A DNA stretch of 64,000 bases from Ascoidea rubescens DSM 1968. Its lineage: Eukaryota; Ascomycota; Saccharomycetes; Ascoideales; Ascoideaceae. Shown one piece after another: positions 40,201 through 52,900 of this stretch (position 1 is its first letter; each line of letters opens with the position of its first letter). The notes below the pieces were generated by a model. The model did not search any database and was not told the origin of the DNA. It was given only the letters and a program-made list of their open reading frames with translations. Both the position numbers and the translations under genes were made by a program. Location of the stretch: positions 682,001-746,000 of the forward strand of contig NW_017962919.1 in assembly GCF_001661345.1 (NCBI RefSeq), in the 5' to 3' direction.

Positions 40201-40662
40201 AGGTGAAGTGTCAATTTTTTGTCTTTTTGAGAATTTATCGAAGTAAATATTATTTCCTGTGTTTTCATTATTCACTCTCTTGTGATCATTTTCAATTGGG
40301 TTTTTTTTTGTCTTTTCAGGGTTTTCAATATTACTCAGGACTGATCTATATTTGTTTCCAGTGATTGCATTCTTTGTCTCATTCGGTATATCCTTAGTTT
40401 TAGTGTCATCAATCTTTTTTTGGAATTTTGGATGTAATTTGTGAACTATAGCGTCTATCTTACTAGTTAGTTCTTCATCAAACTCAGCATCATTTTCAGC
40501 TAGTTTCTTTTTGAATTCACCTAAGTCATTCGAATTTAAATTGAGGTCTATGATGAATTGAGACAAAATTTTTACATTTTCGTCCTTGGAATCTAATTTC
40601 AAGTTTTCAGATAGTAGCTGCGAGACTTTTCGTGTTGTAAGGACTATTTTGATCTCATCCAT
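37228..40662 (-). CDS. PRP22: DEAH-box splicing helicase Prp22
   Basis: 1,144 residues; yeast Prp22 is 1,145. An S1 RNA-binding domain at about 173-246 (GQVINIKNYGCFIKI, VGLLHVSEIS) distinguishes Prp22/DHX8 from Prp2, Prp16 and Prp43. The helicase core has Walker A GETGSGKT (513-520), TQPRRVAAISVA, DEAH (610-613), SAT (642-644), TNIAETSIT and QRAGRAGR. The ratchet/winged-helix and OB-fold regions follow. Prp22 releases mature mRNA from the spliceosome and proofreads exon ligation. The start ATG gives the family-typical N-terminus with a helical bundle. It converges with CDC6, whose stop is 119 bp away. The presence of introns in neighbouring genes fits an active spliceosome. Confidence 0.96.
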   Translation of the reverse strand: MDEIKIVLTTRKVSQLLSENLKLDSKDENVKILSQFIIDLNLNSNDLGEFKKKLAENDAEFDEELTSKIDAIVHKLHPKFQKKIDDTKTKDIPNETKNAITGNKYRSVLSNIENPEKTKKNPIENDHKRVNNENTGNNIYFDKFSKRQKIDTSPRYSNNNNKPNQSLENYPVLNKIYSGQVINIKNYGCFIKILQIKNFPVGLLHVSEISTHRINHPDEILNLNDIIYVKLIKLSERSRINLSMKNINQENGQEIIFDNYGSDYISHRGRSTEKIAIKSDNDKKRLSSQERFEIQQLKAAGLYDEIDESIETYNINENDIESEDSNHFLTNNSTPNANSKYIEQELDVQIELKNDDPPFLHEKYQKQNNIALNDLNSLKIIKKPEGSLNRFALNGSKLFSEFKEKKLLKMKTMNQKIKESNKIEIKKHPLFKNINKDTFNIDNFSKSNNYDFDDENNNNAISEWKEANQKQNISYGKKTDKSIEEQRESLPIFLMRNQLVNSIRYHQCIVIVGETGSGKTTQIPQYLAEEGFSKNGIIGITQPRRVAAISVAKRVAEERHSYVGDDVGYTVRFDDKTSPGTIIKYMTDGMLQREALLDPNMSKYSLIMLDEAHERTIATDVLFALLKKAAKRRPDLKLIITSATLDAEKFSLYFDKCQILKIPGRTFPVDRVFAKQPEFDYFAATLDTIMHIHLREPDGDILVFLTGQEEIETCCEILFQKVKKLGKSIPELIILPVYSALPSEMQSKIFEKTPEGSRKCVIATNIAETSITVDGIVYVVDPGFVKINAYDPKLGMDSLIVSPISQAQAEQRAGRAGRTQPGKCYRLYTENAFKNEMIPNSIPEIQRQNLSHTILMLKAMGINDLMNFEFMDPPPVNILTTALEELYNLSALDDEGLLTKLGRKMADFPMDPSLAKSLIYSVEMGCSEEMLTIVAMLSVQKIFYSSRDKRDLVEKKKAKFNNRYGDHITLLNIYNSWILNNCSKKWCDDNFIQDRSLKKARDIRNQLLKIMQRYKHQLVSCGSMLDRIRKTLCSGFFKNSAKRDSQERGVYKTLIEKTPVYMHPGSSLYGKSGVEYVVYHTLLFTSREYMHCITTIEPKWLIEVAPTFFKIADKNSKRRQEKISLRSITTIRNNKFKKSTNPKF

Positions 40663-42588
40663 TTATGTTATCTCTTGCAACTTCGATCCTATCCCACTCA
40701 TTATGCTGAGATTTCTGGTGCTACAATTTGAGTTGAGAGAAAAAAAATACATAAATGTGATCGCGTGATTTTTTAGAAACCGCTTGTGTGGGAGCATCTT
40801 TTTTTATGACTGTCCGGATATAAAAGGTACATGGTAAAAAGCCCAGACTACTTCCTGCTTAAGCCTGCAGAAATCTAAGCGGTGATGAATTTCGGCCAAA
40901 AAGGTGGTTGGTTACGGTCCAGCCATGTGCTTGTAATCGGGAAAATGGCTCTTACACCAATAGGATACGCAACGGTTAGGTTCACTGTTTAAGTTGTAAC
41001 TCAGTCTAAGTTTTCTTTTCGGGGAAATTTCACTGAAACTTCTCCAAAGTTCCTTCTTTGCATTTTTTCTAGAATAAAAAACAGTATTGGAAACTTCATT
41101 AACTTTTTTCTACTTGCAAATTAACAATAAAACAGCTATTGTTTATAGAAAAATGTTAAAACAAAAACAGTACACTTTCCTAATCTGGAAATTAAAGTTT
41201 GTTTCTCATAAATACATAAACATATAATAACTGTTTAATTCGGCACCGTTATTCAAAAGTGAACTCAAATTTAAATCGCGCCATCTATTTTCGATATATT
41301 GTAATGGTAGTTTTCTTCTAATATACATCATTTCAATCTTTTTCTTTGATGTGCACAAATTGTAAAATTTCTTGTTATAAAAGGATGAAAACTCAAAATT
41401 TTGAATATTTGGTATTTATCTTGCGAGTATGCTTATATATGCATAGGCACGTGTTTATATGTGGGCTTTTCAATAAGATTTTCAAAATTTGCTTTAATTT
41501 TGATAAAACATGCTTTCATTTCAAAATCTGGTAGGCGGTTTTAGAAAAAAACTTCCATATATCAGTTTAAATTTCTGTATAATTAACCTAAATGAATGAT
41601 TATTTTGGATATTATTTTTTGGTTCTGTTATTAATTTCTTATTGAAAAAAATTGTTAGAAATAGTTTTTCTTTAAAAATAAGAGCTGTATAATGATATTA
41701 GTTTTCATTGAGATTTATAATTGAATTATTTTAGCTAAACCATTTGTGTAAAGAGTAAATTTTGTTTTTTCAGTAATTTTTTTTGGAAGAATATGAATTA
41801 AGGAGTTAAACTTTTCTAAATACAAATTTTTTGGGTATTAAGTTATTTAATTAGCATAAAAAATCGACCCATTTTAAAACAATTGATTTTCAATATCTAG
41901 CAAAGAATATCACAAATGAATTATTTTATTTAAATATATAAAAAAGGCGAATGCTCTACATTAGAAAATAGATATATATGTATATATTTTTTTTTTATTT
42001 TTTCTTCTAGTTTTTAATTTTTTCTCAATCTTTCAATGAAAACCAACAATACTTTAAGGAATACAATAACGAATGAAAAATACTAATTTACATAACAGAA
42101 AATTGAAATAATAAGCGTAACAAAAATATAAACTTCATAAACAATCAGCAAACGAATGACTAAATTGATACCAAATAACAACAAAATGAATATAAGAACA
42201 AGCAACAGAATCAAAGGCAAAGGCAAAGACAAATACAACACAATACAGCACAAGACAAAAAGAGACAACACAAGACAAATTAGAAAATATGAAGTTATAA
42301 TATGATAAAAAGTTAAATATCAACACAAAAAAAAAGCATTATGTCATCATAATATAATGATAGTGATAATGATAATTTTAATAGCAATAAGAGCTGTCAA
42401 ATGATTAATTTAAATAATTAACCCTGTAATTAAAATTAAAATAGCTTGATAATAATTTAATTATTTTTTTTGATTGTGTTCTTTTGATAGTGAAATAAAA
42501 AAACCAAAAACAATGGACAAAAACAATAGACAGAAACAATAAACAAAGGAACATTGATATTAAACCAAACTAATCCATTTTAAGTAAT

Positions 42589-42792
42589 TTATTTCAAGTA
42601 ATTCATTAGCGTGTGATAATTATTCCAATGATTAGTTATTAATGCTTTAACTCGGTTACCATCAGAATACAAGTTAAACATATTAGAATTAGAAAAAGTT
42701 TGAAAAAGATAATAAAATTGTTCATCAGATATAATTATGCTATTTCCATTTGGATCTTGAATGTAATATATATTTCTAGAAGAAGGTAACAT
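42589..42792 (-). CDS. Hypothetical 67-residue protein in gene-poor region
   Basis: ATG at 42792, stop at 42589. The product starts MLPSSRNIYYIQDPNGNS and continues with a helical-looking, aromatic-rich sequence (DEQFYYLFQTFSNSNMFNLY, then NRVKALITNHWNNYHTL). Its composition is more protein-like than the low-complexity frames around it, but I recognise no family and see no clear promoter. It may be a real small protein or chance. Confidence 0.3.
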   Translation of the reverse strand: MLPSSRNIYYIQDPNGNSIIISDEQFYYLFQTFSNSNMFNLYSDGNRVKALITNHWNNYHTLMNYLK

Positions 42793-45625
42793 TATGATAA
42801 GGTGGAATGAATGAATTAAGATAAAGCCGACAAAACTGACAAAACTGACAGGATATAATAAAATTAAAGATAAAATGAGACAATATGATAAAATTTGATA
42901 AGATATTATATTATATGAGATGATATAATACAATATGATGCGATGTAATGTGATATAATAAAATTATAAGATTATTTTATGATGTAAATCAGATTATATA
43001 TTGTTAGTGATAATATTTGACAAGATAAGAGTTAATAGAATCAATTACTATTTTAGATAAAGATCTGAAGTCTAGATTTTATGAGATACTTTATTTGATA
43101 TATATATATACAGATAAATAAATAGATAGGTAGATAGATAGATAAATTGATATATTTATATAACTAATTAATACAGATTAATAAGAGTTCTGCGTTGAAG
43201 ATCATTAATGAAAACAAAACAAGAAATATTGGAAAAGGCAAATAATTATTGTAATTGTGAATGAAATAATGTTAAAGAATTAGATTAGATTAATTTGAAA
43301 CAATGGTTAAAATTTAATAAAATTTAATAAAATTCGATAAAATTCAATAAAATTCAATAGAAATTAACAAAACTAGATTAATCATCAAATATTGTTAATT
43401 TGTTTCTCATATTATTTTTTCTTATGTAACTACTTGAATACCTTTAGAACTTATTGGTGAACCAGTGAATTAGTAAAGTAATAAATTAGTATGATAGTAA
43501 AGTAGTGTTATTATAAACTTTAAGAAAAGCTGTGTACAAGTGATGCAAATGTAGGAGTTCAGGACATCATCATTAATTGAAAAATTTAATAAATTAATTA
43601 ATTAAATAATCATTTTTTTTATCCATTTTAAGAGAAAAATTGAAGCTAAACGCAGCATTTGAAATAATAATATCGTTCTAAATAGTTATTATCATGAATA
43701 TTAATTGTTAAGCATCGATTTTAAAAACAACATGCTAAAAATATATGTTTGCATAAATTATTATAAAACATTATAAAATAATTTGCATGTATAAACAAAA
43801 TACAAAATGAAATATGAATTAACCTGAAATTATAAGTGAAATAGTTAAAAATTATAAAAATAACTAGCTCGTAAAAAGTAGGTTAAAGTTCAAGACATTG
43901 AAAACAAGAAAGCAAAACAAATAAAAGCTAAAAGAAAAAAGCCAAAAAACAAGAAATAGAAACAAGACACAGGAGAAACACAGAAATTGAAATAATCAGT
44001 TTGCAAAATTGGAATTGATAAGAGAGAAATAAATCCAAAAAATGGAACAATATCTAAAATTTGGAATTGTTGTAACGAATAAAATTTCTCGAGATCTTGA
44101 ATCAAAGAGAAAAGAGACTACATTCTTTAGAGTCCATACACCCAAGTATACTAACATTTAATAGGTCTATTTAGAAAAAATGTAACAATAGAGAAGATTA
44201 TTAGGTTTGTTTGTTGATTAATCTCAGTAATTAAGATAAAATTAGGTTCAAGAGAAGATTTCTTTTGGAGCCATCAACATTTATCTTGTTCTTGGTGGTG
44301 GGTAAAAAAGAGCAAAATAGTAAAATGAATAAAAACGAGTAAAAAAAAGCAGATCCACCAATCAGCGATCAGAACTGTGTATGATAGAGCAGCAGAGGTA
44401 CATCACAAGATTGATGGAAGTTCTCAAAGCAGGATTTTTCAGCACAAAAATTGCGGAGCGCGTACTTTAGTCACGTTTGAGCCCATAGAAGTGGGAAAGC
44501 ATAGCCGCGTGTTGTTATGTATGGAACATCAGGCAGCGCCCAGCTGAGGAACCCTGTGAAATGCGGACAAGCATCTCAGATGGATTTCTAATATTAGCCG
44601 CCAAAGCATCGGTGGCAACAGTTGCTTAAAAGAGCAATTTTGGTTGGAAAGGGAACTGCTGCTGGTGTGCCGACCAATCAGAGCCGTGCTAGTTGCTTTG
44701 TGCCAGGTGTGTAGGTTAAAAAGCAGAGGAGGTATTGAAAACTGCGGTTTCAATTCAAGCTTGATGAATTGGTCCTTTATTCCATGTAGCAGAGAGATCT
44801 AGTGACATCACTTGGAGCTTTAACTATTTGCTGTTTAACGAAACGCTTTGAAATTAAGTTGGAGGGAGTAGAAAAGAGTGTAAGAAAGCAAGAGAAGCAA
44901 CAAAAAAAATAGATGGGAAATTAAAATCTAGGTGTTGGAACATTGAGTTTCCATTTGCCACTGCAAAGGATAAGGTATAAGACATATAAATAAACAAAAA
45001 TAAAATTTACTTTAGAACAAAATAAAAAAAGCAAACAGTGATTATTTTTTGATATTTTCTGCGTTTCTATTAGTCAATTTTGATGTGTCAAATAATATTT
45101 ATTATCTACAGCGTACACCTTCACTTTTCAATTTTTGTTTTACTACGGTATCTGATTTTGTAAATGTTTAGTTTCCACAATTGTTGCGATTAAAATTTTG
45201 AAGATGCCTATGCTTCCACTTGTTTGAAGGTTTATTTATAAAAATAAACTCATTAATGCTCGATTTGAAAACAGTATTCTAGATTTTGATAGATTTTGTT
45301 TTAGATGGTAAATTTTGGACTAAATTATTTCTAGTAATTTATAGCCATGATATTTTTCTTTGTCTTGAATCTTTGGGGACTTTTGATATTTTTGATGCTT
45401 TAGATTCTTTTCCATTTTTTCCAGATGTTGCACTTTTAAGACATTTTTTGATTTAATATTTAATTTATTTTTCTTTTTGTATTTTTTTCAATTTAACACA
45501 AACAAAACAAAAAAACAAACTCAATTGTTTGATAATCATCACTACCCCGGAATATTTTATAATTATAATAATTTGATTGCTAATGGTGATATTAAAAATA
45601 CTTGAAATTCAATGAATTGATTAAT

Positions 45626-45673
45626 AAAGTAATTAGTTAATTAATAATTAAAGTAATTAGTTAATTAATAATT
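45626..45673. repeat. Tandem 24-bp AT-rich repeat
   Basis: Two perfect adjacent copies of a 24-mer beginning AAAGTAATTAG and ending TTAATAATT, followed by related TAATCATTA units to about 45700. The sequence is internally palindromic (TTAATTAA). Confidence 0.8.
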
Positions 45674-46997
45674 AAACTAATCATTAAATTAATCATTAGT
45701 TTAACCAATTCAAATATAATATCTTGAAATAAAAATAGAAATCCAAATAACTTGTCCTATTAGTCTTATTTATAAATAAATAGATGGAAAGAATATATTA
45801 ATTATTAAAACAAAACAAAGTGTTAACCAACAGAGAACACAGTTGGTTTGTTTTTTTCTATTTTGTATTTCTTCAAATTGAAAATCTCAACATCTTCGGT
45901 ATACCTCCAATATCCAATGCTTTTCTTTATGTCCTTCGATTTGATTCACCTGCAGATCAAAGTTTTTGGCGTACTGTGCTTGAATATAAATAAGGTATCA
46001 AACAAATTTAAAGTTCCTAGCGGTTTTATTAGGGGAAAAAAGTAATTACGTAAAACCGCCAACCAAGTAACTTTACCCAGCTTCTGTAAATGATAGGCTA
46101 GATTGTTTTGTAACCTGGGTATTGTGATAGAAGTCCTGTCACTGCTCTTGCTACTTTTAGAAGGTGAAACCAGATGGTATTAGTCTTTATCTTGGAACCC
46201 ACTTCAGTGTTCCAGCATCATTTGCCGGCATGTCGTAATTCAGCAATTCCACCAGCTTTCCCAGAGCCTGAAACTAGACAGGCATTGTTCTATCGAGAAG
46301 GCACCTCACAGCCAGGAGAAAGCCCCATTTGCCTGGATAGGCCAACCACATGACAGCATTGGTGGAGGCGGCAACCCAAGCTAGATCTGCTGCATTGCCA
46401 GGCTCACTGATGCTGCGTCGGGAACAAAGATCCCGGCTTCACGTGCAAAACGCTGCCTGTGCCACTGCAACGGGGAAATACTCTGCACATTGAACCTTTC
46501 TAATGCGCAACAGACGCACATCATAATATCCGCAAACATGGAACTCTGACTGTCATTGGATGTACACACACGCACAATATGCAAAATCATGGCCTATCCC
46601 ACCGACCTGGAATTTCATCCTACTAGGCTCTAGCTAAGGAGTTTCACTGGAGGATCATGGTCGAGTTGTGTTGTAGCTGTTATAATAAACTTATTCATCT
46701 CTGTTTGATCGCCTCTGGCTTCATAATGAAATAGTCATCCCTAAAATCCCTTTCTAATAATTGCTCTAGTATTAAATCTCATCTCTTCCACTTCGCTTCC
46801 ACTTGGTGATTTAATACTACGCGGGCCGATATACTGTTAATTTTTCGTGTTTACTTCATTTAACTTTTCCTAATCATTTCATTTCAATATTCTTCCTTGA
46901 TATTCTCTATCAATATCCATGAAATATCCATAAATTATTTATGAAATATTTATGAAATATTTCTTTTTTTTTCAGTTAATGTAAATTTCAATTGGTA

Positions 46998-49900
46998 ATG
47001 AATAATATTATTAATCCTATTAATAATATAGACAGCTTGGATAATAATTATAATAACTCACTTCATTATACAAATTTCAATGACATCAGCCTTGATATAG
47101 TCTCGGATTCAGATTTTGATTATGACAATGATATTGAAAATACTCTATTAACCAACTCAAATGATCTAATTAATAACTCAGATTACAAAACATTTGTCAA
47201 ATTTTTATTAAACCACTACATTAACAATTCAAAAACTTTTGAAATCCGTTTCTCAAAAACTGATGAGCATCTTAAAAAAAAAAATAAATTTTATATTAAC
47301 TATAAAAATTTATTATTAAATGCTCAAAAGAATGCTTGGATTATATTCAATAATCAGGAGAATCAGAATTCAAATTCTCAATACCTAAATGATCAAATTG
47401 ATCTATATTTCAAAAATCAAACTCGCAATCAAACTCACAATCAAAACCAAAATTCAATAAAAAACCCTTCTCAACCTGAAAGTCAAAATGATTTGGCAAA
47501 ATTAGAAACTCAATTGAATTTCAAAAAAATCATTACAAATAATACCAATACAGAAAATGAAATCATGGATCAATCTACAATTGATAACTCTAAAGTTGAT
47601 CAAGATTTCGAATTCTTATCAATTCAAAATAATTTAAATGCTTCAAATAATTCAAACAGTTCTAACCAAAACTCAATCACCAAAAGATTAAGACAAAGAA
47701 AACCAATCCAAATACTACCTTATTCATTGGAATCCAAACAATATACTACCCAAATTGAAGGTGACAAAGAGAAAGCAAGATTATTTGAAATTGCTGTTAA
47801 CGATTTTGATCCTTCCAATATAGAAAAATTAAGAATAGATCTACAAAAAAATGAACAATTGATTGCTGAAAAAAAGAAAAGCTTAATACAAAAAAGAAAA
47901 ATCGATTTTCTCTTTAAAAGACAAAAAAAATTGAAAAAAAATTTCAATCTATATCTTCAAGATTCTGACCAAGATTCAAATCCATCTGACAAAGATTTAA
48001 ATCAAAAATTCAATCAAACCTCAAATAATCTTAAAGACATATCACAAGAATTGAAATCTAAAGAAAATAGATCAAAATCAAAATCAAAAAGATTGAAAAC
48101 TTTTTATAAACAATTGGACCAAATCAATTATGATGAAAACTTAAAGTTTGCAAACAAAAGATTGAAATTACCAAACATATTTTCAGATTCTGACTCAAAT
48201 TCTGACTCAAATTCGGATTTAGAATCATTTATTTCTTCTCAAATCTCAAATTCTAACATAAACTCAGATCCAGATTCTAATTTAAATCCAGAGTCTTATA
48301 TAACCCCCCAAAATAATTCATATTTTGATGTTATTCAAAATAATGAAAATGCTATCCTATCTTCCAACAATTTTACCAATAATCCAAATTACTTAGTTTA
48401 CACTGATTCCGATATTTATAGTCACTCCGACAGCTATAACTTTTCTGATGATAACGATGTTTTTGATATTAAAAATACAAACAAAATCGAAAATGACACT
48501 AATAATGATCATAGTGATTATTCTGATAAAGATAATAACGAGCTTCCCACTCCAGAAGATCTCAAATTGTTTTATTTAAATGACGATTTGTTTTCAAATG
48601 TACCAAATAACACACGCAAAATAGATTATGCCAGTAAAAATTTCCAAAATAGAAAAACCTCAAATTTGGATTTACAATTATATCCAAGCTCAGATGATGG
48701 TCATGATTATACTTATAATAATTCTCGTGGTGATCTCACCAAAAGTAATAAGCTGCCAGTCAGCAACCATAAAATTATGGATGATCAGAAAGATGAGGTA
48801 TCTGTTTCATCTCACATAATTACAAATTATTTACTATCTTCTCGTAAAAGAAAAATTTCTTCTAAAAAATTAAGATCTAAGATCAATGCTGCAAAACATG
48901 TTTTACCCAAATCATATTGGAGGTTGCATCAATTTAATAACATACCCAAATCTTCTGCTTCAAAAGCGAAACAAAAAGTTTTAGAAAGACCGAAAAGAAA
49001 AGGATTGGCAGAAAAAAAATTTTCAAAATTGAATATCAATATTAATTCAGCCGGAAATTTACAAAAGGAATTTACATATGATACTCAATCACTTTCCGAC
49101 ACAACTGCTTTCAACGATTCAATTATTGAAATTAATAATAATTCAGTTAGGATTGATCATGTTTGCAATGAAAAAATAAACAATTTCTATGAAATCAATA
49201 AGAATCAACATTTAAATAATAAAACTGATACAAACCAAACATCACCTTTAGACAAATTTTCTGATTTTAGCTCTAAATTTTCCATCAACCAATTTACAAA
49301 TGATAATTTTCAATTTGATGATTTTGATGATGATATCAGTATTATTAGCGTTAATAAAATCAAAAATAAGACTGTTGAGAATGAAAAAAATTTGACCAGT
49401 TTACACAAACCAAAACCACCAATAACTAGTAGCAGAAAGAGACACATGCATAACGCGATATCAAAAAATATAATCCCCCAAAAAAGAACAACACTTACAT
49501 CACTCTTCAACCAATCACCAGTTTGCAAAAAAAGTTTTGAAATTAAGCGTTTCCAATCAACTTTGAATAGGAAAAAGACGAAAAACCAAAACCAAAATCA
49601 AACCCTCTATAACAATAAAACCATCCATAATGTACTGGAGAGCATTTATGATCATTTTGTTGAACCCCGGTTTTACCCTAGACAAATTGAAGCTCCAAGT
49701 GGAAAGTTCACTGCTGTACGGCTGAAGAAAGCAGTACAGTTCAATAATATTGATGATGATGATGATGACGATAACATTAAGGAAATATTTTCAACACTAT
49801 CATTATTTCAGAGTTTCAGCAATGCTATAATTGAGGATGATAGTATCTCTATTGATTTCATAAAAGAAATGGTATTTTTTGAAAAAATAAAAATTAAAAA

Positions 49901-52900
49901 TACAAGTTTCTTAAATCAAAGTTTAGTTAAAAATATTATGGATATTAAAAACTTTCAACAGTTTGATGACAATAATGGTTTTGATTTTATAAGCTCTTCT
50001 GATGAAGCTTTCAATAAAATCTTATTTTTATATCGATCTGTTGGTAGCCCTTTTGAAAATGATTCAAATTCTTTTCAGGAAATATATAATAACTTCCAGA
50101 AAATCTTGAAATTTGTTTTGAAGTTAAAAGTTGATTACTTATTTGATTCAAATTTCATTCAATTACAAAGGAAAACTCACAAATTTTTAAAATCCTTAGA
50201 AAGTTTTATAATATATTTTAAAATAGTTATAAAAAATTATTCTTCATATCAGAGAAAGATTTGCAAATATTTTATAATTTATGCATTTTCAAACTTGTTC
50301 TTGGTTCTTTGGGCATTGTACCAAATATATTACGTCGTTACAACCTATAATAATAATGAAAATACGTTAGCATCTAATACAATGAAAGTTCAATTCATGG
50401 AATTATTTAATAAACTTACAAGATCACTCTCAGAATGGTTCTTTAAGTTTTCTTTTGAAAATTGCAATCCCTCCAGTTTATTCATGCTTTTATCTAATGA
50501 AAGTAACTTTTCCACTCCAATATATGACTGCTTTTATTTATCCAAATGGACTTTGCAAAATTTATTTACTTATAAATTCATTGATGAGCTTGAAAATTTA
50601 GAGTTTTATAAGCTTTTTAATTTTTTCTTAAAGGATATTGTTAAATTGGAAAATATAACCAAATTGTTCCAATTTTTGTATCTTTTTATTTTTATCAACA
50701 CAGGTGATCAGCAAAAAACCACATTAGATGATTTTTGGCAACTTACAACCGACATATCGACATATTTAATCAATTATTATCGTGAAAGCAATAGTGAAGA
50801 TAGATTTATTTTTCACAATTATAAATTGTTATTTTCGCATACTGTTAATTTAATAGTTGATTTTAAAATCATCCCCAACAAAAAAATTGTTCGTTCACTT
50901 TTTAATATTTTAAAGTCAATTGAGTTTAAGTCTGGTGATGATGAAAAGTTGAATTTGAAAATAGTTGAATATCAGGATAATCACTTTTTTAGTTCAAAAT
51001 TACGGCCTAACTACAGTTTCATTACAATATTTATTAAAACATTATTAAGATTTCATGCCCACAATGAATTCAAAATAACTAGGAACTTAGTTCAATTTCT
51101 TGAGCCTTCAGTCAATATTATAAAAGATAATGATATCAATAAAGATAATTTTGGAAAGATAATAGTAAAAAAGTTAGTGCAAAATAATATAAATAGAATC
51201 AACATATATCTTATTCTTTCTTTTATATCAAATATCGATTATTCAAAGCAAATAATTTATTTAACAGAAAGGCTATCTTCAAATGAGAATGATTTACAGT
51301 TACTATATAAGTGTTTATTTTCATTGGTTAATTTTGTTGAAATTAGACTTTTTACACAGCCAAAACAAAAGATAAAAGTAGATATTTTTCATTTGGTTCT
51401 TTCAAGGATGATCAGAAGTATTGGAGAAGTGCGAAAGGAAACATTATTATTACAGCAATTTTCTGATATTTTAATAGAATTTCTTTACAAGCTTTCTGGA
51501 TTTTTGCAGTTAATGACAGACGACCAAAATATGCTTGGAATATTTTTTAATGTGATACCTTTGTTTTTTCGCCTTCCTTTATTTGAATTCTCTTGCTTTT
51601 CATCTTTTATTTCTCAGTTTTCAAAGACTCTTCGTTTTGTTATATCCAGGGCTAGAAAACTTTATAAAGATATGAATTATTTCAGTTTGAATTATTTAGA
51701 AGAAAATAATAGTATTTTCTATTATGCAAAAAAATTTGAAAAAGAAATATTTAATCCTATTCGTCATTTGTTGCAAAAATATTTTAGAAATGCATTAAAT
51801 TCTCAAAATTTTTTTTTAAACAATAGATTTGTTTCTGATATTGAAACAATGATAGATAATTTTGCGGAAATTTGCAGATTATTAGTTGATTTGAATTTAA
51901 ATAACTGGGATTCTCTAATAAATATTACTTGGCCCGAATTATTTTTAAACTCTTCTATGATTTCAGGCTCAAATTTGTTCTACACTCTTTCAGATATTAG
52001 AAATTATTTTGAGATATTTTGGCTTTTTAATATATTTAGAGATAATTTTTGGTATGATTCAAAAATGGAGTATTATATTTTATTATGTATTTTTTGCAAT
52101 ATCGTTAGCCTGAAATCAGTGATTTGTTTTAATTTTTTTAAAATGATCAAGAAAAATGACAATGCATACAAATTAACTAAATTATCATTGAAAAAAGAGT
52201 TATTTTGGCAAGAGATGGACTATGAAAGTTTTAAAATCAGAAGATTGGATATAGTGATCAATTTGTTGACAAACATTATTTCTAGTCAATATCAAGATGG
52301 AGAAAAGGTAATTAAAGAATTTATGAGAAGTCTTCGGATTGAATATTCTAGACGAAAAGAAGAAGAAATAAATTTTGAATGGTTTCAAAATTTTGTAAAA
52401 GAAATACTAAAATTTTTGAATTCCTGCTCTTTAATTTTTAAACCTACTAATAATAATATATTATATACGTATTTTAAAACTTTGGACTATCACTATTTAA
52501 TGGAAGAACTCAATTTAAGTTTTAAGAATGAAGAGTTTGAAAATAGTTTAAGATATAAAATTTATTCAGTTGAAATTGAAAACTCCACAGTTACTATTCA
52601 AAATATATTTATTGACCAACTTTTAAGGAAAGAACTGAACTTATTTAATGAAGAGGTGTTAAAAATTTTGACGGATTCTTCAACAAAAGAGTTATTTATT
52701 GATTTTATAGTTAAGAAAGAGGGCTCAAATACTAATAATGGAAAAATGACAGGTTTTAAAAATTCACAGATTTACAAATTTGGATTACTTTTCTCTAGTT
52801 ATATTCAGATATGTCTAACGAATTCTGAGACAAGTTCAATCAATAAAATTTGCTGGATATTGCTTTCGAAGCTAAGCGAGTTGATAATCGTGTTATTTGA

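Larger units (their letters stand above)
40663..46997. other. 6.3-kb gene-poor region with G+C-richer islands
   Basis: Between the divergent starts of PRP22 (-) and MMS22 (+) I find no gene of usual size. Three parts are G+C-richer: about 40780-41060 (PRP22 side), 44340-44960 and 46050-46680. The last has a CACGTG at 46440-46445 but no frame over ~70 codons. Everything else is very AT-rich, with GATA-type and AAAT-type short repeats, a tandem 24-mer near 45626-45673 and homopolymer runs. One small minus-strand frame (42589-42792) is listed separately. Candidate contents are long regulatory regions, non-coding RNA or a centromere; none can be shown from sequence alone. Confidence 0.55.

Noticed and set aside
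43890-44105. 71-codon minus-strand hydrophobic frame
   Set aside because: Starts with TTG, no internal ATG, Phe/Leu-rich low complexity typical of A-rich DNA read in reverse.
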